Shown here piece after piece: positions 22,067 through 33,718 of a DNA stretch of 64,000 bases. Made by a program: the position numbers and the translations under genes. Below the pieces are notes generated by a model. The model saw nothing but the letters and a program-made list of their open reading frames with translations. It was not told where the DNA came from and did not search any database. This stretch comes from Basidiobolus meristosporus CBS 931.73 (Eukaryota > Basidiobolomycota > Basidiobolomycetes > Basidiobolales > Basidiobolaceae): positions 1-64,000 of the forward strand of contig MCFE01000207.1 of the NCBI GenBank assembly GCA_002104905.1, given 5' to 3'. Position 1 is the stretch's first letter; each line of letters opens with the position of its first letter.

Positions 22067-23516
22067 CTATTTGAAACATTTGAAAGCGGACCCTACTAAC
22101 TCTGAAGAATTTTTGAGTATTGTTTGTTTTTTCATATACCACCTCCAATCTTTGCACATCGGGTGGCCAGGGTTGCAACTGCTTGAAAACTCAACCTTAG
22201 TGCCTGAAACATGAGCGGCAGTACGAGTTTTGCGAGCTAGTCTGCCGCGCTTTGAGCCATGACCTTCACTCATCGACAGGTAAGTGTGGTTTTCATCACT
22301 TCTGAGTTGCCTCTGGCCACAAGGTGGTCCCTTGCTGTCTGTACCAGCCAGATTCTTACAATATTGCAAGAACTTGTATGCTAAAATATCCTTGAAAGAG
22401 GAATGAGATATACCACGCTTTTGATAAGCAAACGTACAATAAGAGCTATATGCATTGGCTTCGCAGATACCCAGGATGAAACCGTAGAAACGCATCCCCC
22501 ATCTTTCTGTAGATATACCATCATGGCAAGGTGTCAAATTATCTCAAAGGTTTTAGCGGCATCAACTGAACCTACAAATATAATAAATTCACCGTCATCC
22601 CCTACAAAAGTTCACCATCTGGCAAGCCTTGTTGTGCTGCATGAAGAAGTGAATGCGTTGATCTTGTGATCACGGTAGGCGCAGACAAAGATTCTCTCGC
22701 TTCTTGTTATCTTTTTCATAGTGAAGTGAGCACCATACAAGTTGCCAACACTAGCAGCAATATCGGTGGTGGGCATACCACATGGCCAGTAGTAGCGCTT
22801 GGTCACCTGCATAGTGGAATACAGACCAGGTTCGGCCAACATCATTGTCATGTTTGGGGATCCAAACCGAGAGTCAGCAATAACTAATAAAACTAAGACT
22901 TAACCAATCGCTTGACAGTGGAAGCCAACTTGGACATACCAGGATTACTGTTGTATTCCTTCTGTAACCGATCACTCACTGTATCTATTCTCCGAATACA
23001 TACGGTGTGATATTCTGCTAAAATCTTGAACTCCTGTCTAGTGGGATGTGGCTTCCTTGGGACTTTCTTGACATTGGGCAAACCAGCTCCTAATCATTGG
23101 TTTATTGATTCGTCAATGACCGAATACTTACAGGATTCTAAACAAGTCTTTATGTGCTCATCAAAGGCATCAACGGTCGATCTAATCCGATAAAGAGCAT
23201 CAATTCCTTGATGTTCTGGGGAAGGAGCTTCAAGCATGTGCATTCTAGGAATATCTTTAAATCTTCTATACGACATATATTCCGTGAAGTTAATGTTCAT
23301 TAAGAAATTAGCCGAGCCTTTGGTAACAATACTCTCGGTAGTATTAGCAGCTGCATGTTCAATATTTCCCAAGGTATCATTACTGTTAGTCTTGATATGC
23401 TTCAAACAGTTTTGTGGAAGAGTCAATGAAATCCCCGGTACCAGATCCAAAATGACATCGTATTTCACATTGCCATTGACTGTTGAGCGTGCAGTGGTAG
23501 CTCCCTTGAGGCTCAA
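22067..23516 (-). mobile_element. Decayed PiggyBac-type DDE transposase
   Basis: Successive minus-strand open pieces (23516-23094, 23081-22893, 22851-22612, 22537-22067) read as one transposase broken by indels and stops. Recognisable blocks are: MSYRRFKDIPRMHM; the first catalytic region KYSVIDESINQ; the second Asp region VIADSRFGSP; then QVTKRYYWPCGMP and VCAYRDHK...SCSTTR; and a C-terminal stretch with paired Cys and His (CNPGHPMCKDW) like the cysteine-rich domain of this family. The order fits DDE_Tnp_1_7 (PiggyBac) proteins. I could not find terminal repeats or TTAA duplications, so the element ends are undefined. Confidence 0.75.
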
Positions 23517-23970
23517 ACCGGGTGTATTCCAGTCAAAACGCAGAAATGAACGGCATTTGACTTCCTTATGTTTGATAAATCACTTGGATACTGATACACG
23601 TACATTAACATCAAGATGTTTGCTGGCAGGAGGCATGATTCAAGTCTCAAGATAAATGGAATATGGTAGATTATCAAAACAACTCCAAAAAAGTCAATAT
23701 TCAGATACTTGTTGATCAGAATGTGATATGAAACAAACAAAGAATGACACTCATCCAGGAAAAATAATCGTATTTTATTCAAACCTCTACTTGTTAATAA
23801 ACATGAGATTGATATGGCCGCAGATTTACTGGTAGCCCGCATTGTTGCATGTAACATAGCATACATACATCGCGGTACATAACATAGCATACATCAAATC
23901 CCATATATCAGAACCAAGGCTTGAGAATATTGATCACTCCACACACTATTGGAGACCGGAGTGAATTTTG

Positions 23971-25267
23971 ATGGATGGGATTGGGTATCTTCGAAGGTAC
24001 CTACTTCATGGTTGCATGGTGCTACTGTTTGTTCTGGGGATCCTTGTTTACGGTGGCAGGTATGGTGAAAGATTCGGCACTGCCTATTTTGACTGTTCAG
24101 GTCTACCGGGATTTCCACAGCTCGAGTATTCTGGTTTGACTGGGGATATTCTGGAGGATGACAACGCCGGAAAACTTGATGAGTTTGCGGACTTGCTTCA
24201 GACAAGATACAACTCTATCATGGAGCTGGCGGAGAGATATTCTTGCCCACCAGCGCAGACAATAGCATATGTCTGCGGCCAGAATGACTTATGTGGTGGT
24301 GTAGGTGACCGAATACAAGGTGTTATTTCCACCTTCTATCTTGCATTGTTAACGGACTCGTTGTTTCATATTGAGTGGAGTAAACCACTACCATTGCAGG
24401 AATTCATTGTACCTAATCGCACCGGTATCGACTGGATTGGTGCCGGTTCAATCCAAGCACTTGGTAGCAAAGTCCCCGTTCTCGACTATGGCTATCCTGA
24501 CTCCTTACAAGTCATTGAAGATGCCAATTCAATAAACTTCGTGAAAAGCTGGAGTCGTTACGAGCATATCAACGTCCACTCCAATCAGGCCTTCTGGGTT
24601 AGGTTAACAAAAAACAACACATGGGGTGCTCAGGCGGGCAAAAATTATCAGTTGGATTGGCTACCACCAAACTACCTCTACACCATCGAACAAGCTAAAG
24701 CCATATATAGACGAAGTAGCCAATCAATGGAAAGACAAGGTATCATATAAGATTGGACTTCACATACGGACCGGTGGCGAAGGAGCTTGGGACGATCCTA
24801 AACGCGTAGATGTATCGGTGGCGGTAGGATGTTTTGTCAACGAGGCCATTGTCGTTTACAAGGACTTTGCCAAGAACCACCCCTCACCACCGAAACCCAT
24901 ATTCTTCATTGCCACCGATTCTGAGCAAGCAACTGACCTGCTGCGTGCGCAGCTGAGGAAGCTTAACTATTCGGTATATAACAGTCATGGAAACATCACT
25001 CATTTGGATCGAGCACAGGAAGGAAATCTTTTTGAGGATAACGTACGAACCTATACCGATTGGTTTGTTCTTCATCAGATGGATGCCCTGGTCATCACTA
25101 GAAGCGGCTTTTCAGAAACCGTTGCTGCCATGACCCTTAAGCCTACTCGCAGGTACGTCTCGGGAAGTCGGTGCCAGTTTACCGATTTTGCAGATATGCT
25201 TAAAATGGACGATTGGTATCCACGGTATACTTGGACAAATTACACAGAGTTAGGTAGAATCGCTTGA
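23971..25267 (+). pseudogene. Fucosyltransferase-like glycosyltransferase with one frameshift
   Basis: The first frame from ATG 23971 carries an N-terminal membrane anchor (CMVLLFVLGILVYGG) and a luminal domain with the block LCGGVGDRIQGVISTFYLALL. Near 24690-24700 the protein moves to the next frame, which continues with YKIGLHIRTGGEGAW, FFIATDSEQA and ALVITRSGFSETVAAM to the stop at 25267. The G-D-R-x-x-G block, the H-x-R-x-G-G motif and the final S-x-F/S-E block match the GT37/NodZ/GT23-like fucosyltransferase superfamily, type II Golgi proteins. No GT-AG intron bridges the two frames, so this is a one-base indel: a recent pseudogene or a sequencing error. Total about 430 residues. Confidence 0.7.
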
Positions 25268-25734
25268 TGCTAATAAACTCCAGTATGGTGATTTGATGGA
25301 TCTTAACAAATTTAGCCACTTGGGATTGGATTTCTGGGCAACTTGTACTCGATAGTTTGTGTGTGCTATTCAATATATATGCTGCCACACAGACAAAGCT
25401 TAGGGGCTAAAATCCCCAACCTTCTCATGATTCCGGGCAGTATGAAAAGAAGTAAAGCCTGGTATCATCTGGGCATGTTTGAAGCTTTGATAAATTCTAG
25501 TGCTTCACTCTCTTGACAATGTAGTTAATTCTAACATAAAGAAGTGGCAAATTTTTAATGTCATTTATGCTACCTGCTGCAAATAATTAGTTCAATGCTT
25601 GGACAGCTCATATACTTGTAGTTTCTTCCGAATTAATAGCTCAACCATGCATTGTTGTCTATAGGTTTAGCCTGTAAAATGTTAGTTGTTTCCCCATTAC
25701 TTGATCCCCCAAAGCCATAAAAACTCATGGATTT
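25268..25734. other. Intergenic region, no supported gene
   Basis: 3' flank of the glycosyltransferase; no gene or repeat recognised. Confidence 0.4.
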
Positions 25735-25995
25735 CTTGGGAGAACTTTGGAGTTATTGGAAGTGATTGGGAGAACAAGTAGGTTATCTAGACCCCACTTG
25801 TTGAAATATGCAGTACAAGTGTTGTATATATATTCTTAGAGGTTGTTGCACGAAAAAAAAAACAGATGGAGCTCAGGAAGGTCTCGACAGTATGTGAGAA
25901 AGATTTGAAGTCTTTTAGGCAACTTCGATAAATATCACACCTGAGGTACCTGACATTTTGGTGCGCATATCCCAAGTCCTGACAGGCCAAACCTT
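25735..25995 (-). repeat. Degraded solo copia LTR
   Basis: The stretch 'attggaagtgattgggag' followed by 'aacaagtaggttat' matches the start of the LTRs of elements B and E. Later blocks ('aggaaggtc', 'tacctgacattttggtg', 'cctgacaggcc') keep the LTR order in the same orientation. No internal element sequence flanks it, so it is a solo or truncated LTR, clearly older than B. Confidence 0.6.
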
Positions 25996-26510
25996 AAATC
26001 ATTGTTAGCAATAGTTTTGCGAGGCTCTGATTGTATTGCCATAAGTACACTCAATGAACCAACAAGTTATATAGTGTTAGTGTTTGAGTTTCAAACTTCC
26101 CAAAATCCCGCAGTTAACTTGATCTTCAAAGCACCCACTTTCGCTGATATATACAGTGTTTTGCTGATTCATAATATCATAGAACATGTGAGTAGATTAG
26201 GCATTCTCAAAGTGAGGAAGTGGCGAAATTCGTTGCGGACAAGTGGGTAAAATCGGTGGAAAACAACATGCTTTCAATCCACTCGAACAAGATGGATTAG
26301 AGCGTGAATCTTGACCAATGTATTGTCGTCGGGTTAAAGTTTATTCTGAAATTACCAATCCAACGTGAATGTCAATGCCCTATCCGCTGACCATCACAAG
26401 CTACTCCTAGTTGTTCAGGCGGTGCTCATCCAGATAGTGAAATGTTGCGAATGTTTTCTTATACAAATACGAATAAAATAATACGCAACAAATGTATATT
26501 GGTAGATTAG
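25996..26510. other. Intergenic region, no supported gene
   Basis: Sequence between the LTR relic and cassette copy 2. Nothing recognised. Confidence 0.4.
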
Positions 26511-27727
26511 TTTATTAGCTATTTACAATGTCGGTTGTACCTAAGGAATTGTATCGTTAGCATTTGCTGATAGACTTTGCGGCATGGGACTATTGGAGTG
26601 TTCAGTACAAATGGCATGTCAATGCCGATATAATCACTTGGATTCATTTGACCGTCGTGAAATTTTGCTTCATCATTTTACTCCTGCCATCCCGTACGGT
26701 GTGCACTGAATGTGTAACTTACATCAATCACTGCTACTGCTTGCTCGCCGACTTGCTCTGTCATTCGGGGAGGTGCCGTTGACTACTGTGAAGAAAGTAT
26801 AAGCATCCATGCAATCGAATCCATGTCGGTGAAAAAGGAGTGGTTGTGGTTATCAGTTAAGAAAGTGTATCCTTCATTGAGATCGGACATATGCTTGTCT
26901 TTTTTCTAACTCATCCTTTAAACCACAGCCTGTCTCCTCCAGTTCCAAGTGTGATAGTTACCTGACATTGCTCCGATCAAGCATGCAAATGGCGCGTATT
27001 TACAACTGGAATATAGTGACTGATTGCAAGGTTAGTGGATAGAACCGGGTGTAAGGGACGAGTCCATGAGAACTGGATCAATCAGGTATAGGCATGAATG
27101 GTAAAATAAGATGGAGTCAACAGCGAAATACTCTTCTGACTCGTCATCAAAGTCATCATCTTGGTCCAGGTTCTCATGTGGTCGGTGTGGTATGTGAAAC
27201 GTAAACTCACCATTTCTGGATGCCGGAAGCAATACATATTGGTCGGCGGTATATATACAGTTTCATGTCGGAGTGATACTGTGAGCAGGGTTGTTGCTGT
27301 TGCTGAGGTCTACGGATTGATGTTAGTTGAAAGTCTCTGAGATATGGGTCAAGAGGTATGTTCGTGTCAGAAGAGTACAGTGCAAAGTTATCCTTCATGA
27401 ATTTTCAGCCGGTAATTCCAGCTTTTTTTGCGTAGTTATCATCACGTTGAACATCTCTTGTGTGAAAGATGTACTCACCAATTAAGCAACCAATGGCCCG
27501 ACCGACTGTTTCTTCGGATATTGCGCAGCCCTGATGGTGAATAGGTTAGCTGAGGCTCAGAGATATTTTGTGATGGATGTGTGGTAGCTGTGATCAGTCA
27601 CGGGTTTTCTAGGCCCGAAAATGCATATCGTCAATGATCCAGCGTCTAAACTGGTCAGTGCCCAGTGCGTTTCATCCTCTCACAAATGCAATCAGAAATG
27701 AAAGGAGGGATTACTTACATTATATGG
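26511..27727 (-). repeat. Cassette copy 2 of the 1.2-kb gene-like direct repeat
   Basis: Nearly identical to copy 1 (19242-20455) over its whole length, with scattered single-base differences. It includes the same splice-like words, the same protein-like blocks and the same in-frame TGA in the second block. The second exon reads C-A-I-S-E-E-T-V where copy 1 has G-A-I-S-E-E-T-V. The flank at the upstream (right) side resembles that of copy 1 only weakly. Confidence 0.6.
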
Positions 27728-29184
27728 TCGACGTAATGAAGGTCAAACTTTCATGGTGATGAAAATGAATGTAAGATGTTGGAAACAATCCGATGTATAT
27801 GAGAGGATGTTCCATGTCGACCCAGTATGTGTTATTTATACTTCAGGATATGGGTATGTGCCATGGAAGGTCATGGAAAAATGGTGAAAAGTTTTGGGGT
27901 CTTATTGACGATCTGGAAATCAATGGGCCAAAGAGGTTTTGATTAGGTTCAACACCAAGCAAGGTGAACTTCATGGTAATGCAAATCGGAGCTGTATCCT
28001 GTAAGAACTTTAGTTCATAAATCCTACTTCTGTGTGATAATCACTGTTTTATATCAAGTTGCCAAAGAATGATGGGGAATCACTTGTATTGCCTGGAAAT
28101 GGAGAAGTACACTTTGATATTCCAACCGATATGAGTATGATTTTCATTGGCCCTTCTAGGAGTTGGAGCTGAGATGAGGCTAAGGTTCTTCCAACCATCT
28201 AAAAGATTGCTCTATACCCTGAAAAGGGCATTTTTCAAATCAACAATTCTCCTCCATCTCCCCTAGTTTTAACCTGTCCATGATAATGTTCATGAAGATG
28301 CTTGCAGGGATAAACGCCCATCAAGGAGGTGATCCAAACTAAAAAAGATTGGGCTTCATTTTTTCTGCTGGGATCTCCATCCACCCAACCCTTTTCATAC
28401 CTCAATTCTTGCGACAATGTCACCACTTACACTAGAAATACCTGGCATTTCGCCGTGGCTTCGCTGTGGTCAGTGTGATAGTACTTCATCTCATTTGGAC
28501 CTTTGGCGGATATTTCAGAATAGTGGAACCACTCAAAAGCTACAGTAGTTCCCAAACACACACCTTTCAATGACCCTCCGTAACATTCTCCTACTTCATT
28601 TCCCCGAGACCCAGTACGGAATAAACCTAGATAACCTTATCTTTCCTACCATTTGCTTTTCTTACAACCAAGTAGAGGGATATTTGGAGGGATAGAAAAG
28701 GCTAATGCTGCAATAGGTTGTAGTCGCAATGGCATACCATCATCCGAGATATCACCTCAAGCCTACTCATTAGACACCGGGTGGACAAATGCTTTATTAT
28801 ACATGAGTGATTCATATGTACGATGGTAAAAGAAAGGTAGCAGGGAATTTCATAACGAACTGGCAGCTGAATCGTCAGGAGATACATCATGTCATTATTC
28901 CATCCTCGCCCTTTAGATGTAGGTAGGAAGCTTATCCATAGGGATGGTCGAACGGTTCCTCGCACCCACTGGCCTTCATAATCTCCGTCACCCATATACG
29001 CTGAAAATGTCTTGTACAAATCAGCACAACTTGGGTAAGGGCAGGCTAGACATCACATATTCAAGCAATTCCACAACTACCCGTCTCCTAACCCTTGTCC
29101 CGAAAACATAGTGTTAATCACATCTTGATTAATGGTGACCATGAAATTATATTAATAAAAAAATATCATATTTGTACAATAATA
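27728..29184. other. Spacer between cassette copies 2 and 3
   Basis: No gene recognised on either strand; short frames near 28235-28426 and 28702-29019 have no domain signal. Not repeated elsewhere in the window as far as I can see. Confidence 0.4.
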
Positions 29185-30387
29185 TTTATTATTTACAATA
29201 TCGGCTGTACCTAAGGAAATGTATCGTTAGCATTTGCTGATAGACTTTGCGGTATGGGACTATTGGAGTGTTCAGTACAAATGGCATGTCAATGCCGATA
29301 TAATCACTTGGATTCATTTGACCGTCGTGAAATTTTGCTTCATCATTTTACTCCTGCCATCCCGTACGGTGTGCACTGAATGTGTAACTTACATCAATCA
29401 CTGCTACTGCTTGCTCGCCGACTTGCTCTGTCATTCGGGGAGGTGCCGTTGACTACTGTGAAGAAAGTATAAGCATCCATGCAATCGAATCCATGTCGGT
29501 GAAAAAGGAGTGGTTGTGGTTATCAGTTAAGAAAGTGTATCCTTCATTGAGATCGGACATATGCTTGTCTTTTTTCTAACTCATCCTTTAAACCACAGCC
29601 TGCCTCCTCCAGTTCCAAGTGTGATAGTTACCTGACATTGCTCCGATCAAGCATGCAAGTGGCGCGTATTTACAACTGGAATATAGTGACTGATTGCAAG
29701 GTTAGTGGATAGAACCGGGTGTAAGGGACGAGTCCATGAGAACTGGATCAATCAGGTATAGGCATGAATGGTAAAATAAGATGGAGTCAACAGCGAAATA
29801 CTCTTCTGACTCGTCATCAAAGTCATCATCTTGGTCCAGGTTCTCATGTGGTCGGTGTGGTATGTGAAACGTAAACTCACCATTTCTGGATGCCGGAAGC
29901 AATACATATTGGTCGGCGGTATATATACAGTTTCATGTCAGAGTGGTACTGTGAGCAGGGTTGTTGCTGTTGCTGAGGTCTACGGATTGATGTTAGTTGA
30001 AAGTCTCTGAGATATGGGTCAAGAGGTATGTTCGTGTCAGAAGAGTACAGTGCAAAGTTATCCTTCATGAATTTTCAGCCGGTAATTCCAGCTTTTTTTG
30101 CGTAGTTATCATCACGTTGAACATCTCTTGTGTGAAAGATGTACTCACCAATTAAGCAACCAATGACCCGACCGACTGTTTCTTCGGATATTGCGCAGCC
30201 CTGATGATGAATAGGTTAGCTGAGGTTCAGAGATATTGTGATAGATATGTGGTAGCTGTGATCAGTCACGGGTTTTCTAGGCCCGAAAATGCATATCGTC
30301 AATGATCCAGCGTCTAAACTGGTCAGTGCCCAGTGCGTTTCATCCTCTCACAAATGCAACCAGAAATGAAAGGCATTACTTACAGTA
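29185..30387 (-). repeat. Cassette copy 3 of the 1.2-kb gene-like direct repeat
   Basis: Closest in sequence to copy 2; shares the left end 'tttattatttacaatatcgg' with copy 1. It carries the same TGA in the second block. A change gives R-V-I-G-C in place of R-A-I-G-C in the first block. Homology ends near 30387, just after the TTACTTAC (splice donor on the minus strand), again leaving a different first exon. Confidence 0.6.
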
Positions 30388-30499
30388 TACACGGAAGCAG
30401 TGAAGTACCCCGGATAACACATCTCCACGACAAATAGCAAACATTCTGTGTAAAGTAGATAAGTATCAAATTGGAATGTGATATATGATTTGGGGCATT

Positions 30500-30640
30500 T
30501 CAGTAGAGTACAGTGCAAAATTATCCATCAAGAATTTTCGGCCGGTAATTCCAGCTTTTTTGCATGGTTATCATCATTTTGCCCCAGAATATGTTGAATA
30601 ACTTACATTATCCGGTTTTCATGTGGACCTTTTCAGTAGC
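30500..30640 (-). repeat. Partial, diverged fourth copy of the cassette
   Basis: The words 'gagtacagtgcaaaattatcc' region, 'ggccggtaattccagctt' and 'acttacattatccgg' match the cassette in the same order. The sequence between the first donor and the second block is largely missing. At the position of the shared TGA this copy has CGA, so the ancestor probably encoded Arg there. It also has one A fewer in the A-run before the block. Confidence 0.5.
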
Positions 30641-31178
30641 CAACAGTTGAACCAACTATGGTTGTAAATATTGGTTAGGATATGGTGATGTGAATAGGAA
30701 AAGTCGGGTTAAGTTTCGCTGCCCTCAGAGAGTGCGTTATAATCACTAAATGATTCAGAAACTCTAGTTTGAAATATATAAAATTTCATCCCGGGGTATA
30801 TTCAACTGAGGAAGTATGGAAATGATACTGTACCTGAGAGGTATTGAAGAGAGGTGATTTTACAACTATTGAAGGGAATCTATTTATAGGTTTTCGAGTG
30901 GTTTTTTTTTCTTTCATAATCATGGTTGTTAAGCAGGGGGCATCGCCGTCTACCATACGGATGATGATGATTGGCTTTCGCGGAAGTCGATTGAAACGGT
31001 CTATACGTTGAATTAAATTTAGGTTAATTTTGTGGCACTGCTGCGTAATAATAGAATCCGTAATCCACTGAGTTATCCCATATATCATGTCTAACCGAAT
31101 GCCTGTACAAGTGTGTTATCCTTCTTGGTGATTTTCTGAATACCTAGTCCTTCCGCATATCCGGTTCACTTTATTCTC
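30641..31178. other. Intergenic region upstream of pkr1
   Basis: No gene recognised. A minus-strand frame of 100 codons (30786-31088) has no domain signal. This should include the pkr1 promoter. Confidence 0.4.
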
Positions 31179-31547
31179 ATGTCTAACAAAACTACCGAGA
31201 AACCCCAAGGTAAACCCATATTGAACTTACCTTCTTTTCCTTAGATATGTTTCTTAAATTCTCATTACATAATGAATATAGGGTCAAGCGAAGGTCTTCT
31301 GGCCGACATTTGGAGTTCTATATTCACACCTGGAGTTAACGGCTCAGTGGTTAAAGTTATGAACATATCTTTTATTGCTGCGTTGGCATCCCTTGGCTTT
31401 TTAGCTTTCGCTACTGGTGGTAATATCCATGCTATAATCGTTTTGGTCATCACAGCCTGTCTATTCGTAGCAATCAACTTGTTGGTGAAGGAGATGGAGA
31501 AAATCAAGGCTGCTGAAGAAGCCACGGAGACCAAAAAAGAAAACTAG
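31179..31547 (+). CDS. pkr1: V-ATPase assembly factor Pkr1
   Basis: Two exons, 31179-31209 and 31282-31547, split by a 72-bp intron, encode 98 residues. An inner 'ccttag' could compete as acceptor, but only 'aatatag' at 31281 restores the frame. The N-terminal block LLADIWSSIFTPGVNGSVV is the conserved Pkr1 signature, followed by two transmembrane helices (residues about 38-55 and 60-80) and a charged, Lys/Glu-rich tail. Pkr1 works in the ER membrane with Vma12/21/22 in assembling the V0 sector of the vacuolar ATPase. Yeast Pkr1 is slightly longer. An AATAAA-type word lies downstream near 31636. Confidence 0.88.
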
Positions 31548-31781
31548 GTCACTTTGCATCTTTCCCATTGCTCTGCCACAATCACATAGCTTAGTTTGAC
31601 GGAGCGTTGTAGTGCACTGAACTGCATTTAATATTAATAAAACTACCTCAATTGAATTTTACCTCGACTCCGCCCTTATTTTATTACAAAATGATTTTTG
31701 CTATATGCACATAAGTAATATAGAATCGTGAACTGGCATGGAGATTCACCATACAAATTAGTTTAATATCAACACGAATCC

Positions 31782-33718
31782 TTACTTTTCACACCATTTG
31801 CCTATGATGCTTTTTTGTCGTTGGTCTAACTGAGCTTTGTACAGACTCTGTGGCTTGACGTGTTCCCCTAAACTGCTCCACCAACCCTGGGGTATGTTCT
31901 TTCCAAAAGTCCCCTTATCCTGTTCCCCTTCCACACCAAACGCGAAGTTCCAGGTAGTAGGCGGTTTCTGTACGATGGTCTTCCCAACCGTGTTCCATAA
32001 CACGTAGTTTGCACCAGACCAACCGTGTCCACTTCCTAAATGTTCCCGGTTTTGCACCGAGATGTCCGAAACGACATTGTCAAAAAGTCCACCCACTGAC
32101 CAACGATGGTGAGGCTCTATATACGTCGCGTTTCTCGTTAGTAATTGCCTTGGAATTTGTTGTTAAAGTAATGGTGGTGCTTACCGCTACTTCCATGTTG
32201 TTTTTCAGCTGTACAATTGTGAAATACGTTCGGCCCTGTCACTTGAGAGCCCACTATAAACGCGTGTCGCGCGTGTTCCGCGTAGTTACCTTTGAATAGT
32301 ACTAATTCCGCGCCACGGTCAATGAAAAATGCATATCTGTTTCCACCATCGATCGGTGCCACCGGGCTTGAATACCTGCAATTCTCTACAGTGACCCACT
32401 TGGCGTAATTTGCAACAGTTATGAAGTTGTTGAAATGCGTAGCCGTGATGTTTCTTGCAAATCCGTGTATCATTCGTTCGAAGGAAAGAACTGCCTCAGG
32501 ATGATCTGCGTCTGAAAAATATTCCTCTCCTGTCTCATCGGTGGCGACCTTGTTTGCATCGAAGTCAGATATAAAGTTGATATGTTCAATTCCGACATGA
32601 TCCAGGCGCCCGTGGAATCGGTAAGGAAATATTCTACCTCCACCCCAGCGCTTCTCAATGCTGTTCGTCAGAGGGATGTCTATGGTGACGATGCCATTTG
32701 CCCTATCTATCGCCAGAATTGTTCGGGTGAATATCAGTTTGAAGGGTCTCCAGTTTATCACACTTGAGGCCCTCTGTGGTCTGTACAGGCTTATGTTATT
32801 CATCCCGATTTCCTCAATCCACTCCTGATTGCCACGCCTCTCTACCACAATTTCATCTCCAACTCGGAATCCGCGAGCTAGCAGTGGGCTGATTCTCAAT
32901 TGAACTGCTCCAACTGGCACGTACGTTTGCAAAACCTCTGCAGTTAGCCTCGACAGGGGCATGGGGCGACCTTTGCCTGTTACCTGAAATACTGTGTATC
33001 GGTCTTTTCCTGTTGCTATCACAGTGGTGTTTCCTGCAGATTCTCCCCGGATCACGATTCCTGAATGAAGCACATGCAGAGTCTTGTTCACACGATATAC
33101 GCCAGATTTTAGGAGCATCACGCCTCGGTAGCCGGTATGTGGGTCAGCTGGATATTGAGCAAAGCTATCTATAGCTGCCTGGATTCGCTCCGTATCGTCT
33201 GTGGGATGTGCGGCAGGTTCTAATGTGATTATAAAGGGAATGTCTTCCGGGATCTCTCGGTCGCCATTTTCGTAACCAACCCGTGAATAATCGGGGATCA
33301 CGTCGTGTGTATTCATGTAGCTACGATAGCAAAGATTCTCTGAATCGGCGCTGTCGTACTCCACTAGGGTATTCTTCTGCTCTAGTGCTTTGGTAATCTT
33401 TGGTGTATCAACTGTTGGGTATACATCTTGGTTGAAGATCGAAGGAAATACATTGATTTGCTGGTCGAATCTCGAAAGCTTGTAAGGTCGGGCGTGCCCA
33501 TTAGAGACAATCGAAAGGTCTTTGAACATGTATGATATGGGGCTTGTGAGGATCCCCAGGGTTATCCCGAATGTAATCATGACTCCCAAGAATATTCTGA
33601 AGAGGCGCTGATGAAATGTACAGCCTTTCGCCTTGTGTTCAGGTATCTCCGATCGATTAGATGTTGCCACCAAATCCCTTTTCATATTGTGCCGCGCTTG
33701 GTCCAATTTATACGTCAT
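31782..33718 (-). CDS. Membrane-anchored right-handed beta-helix (pectate-lyase-like fold) protein
   Basis: Two exons, 33718-32185 and 32116-31782, with a 68-bp intron (gtaagc...tatag), encode 622 residues. Residues about 40-66 (FRIFLGVMITFGITLGIL) form a signal anchor, so the bulk should be extracytoplasmic. The body has TDDTERIQAAIDSF and GVMLLKSGVYRVNKTLHV, the entry block of pectin-lyase-like beta-helix proteins. These are followed by repeated beta-helix rungs with Asn/His-rich turns (HVGIEHINFISDF, WVTVENCRYSSPVAP, RHAFIVGSQVTGPNVFHNC). Splicing joins GSS to EPHHRWSVGGLFDNV. Similar proteins are common in bacteria, as far as I recall. Enzymatic activity is not predictable here; a polysaccharide substrate is the natural guess. 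Neighbour Pkr1 converges with it. Confidence 0.75.
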
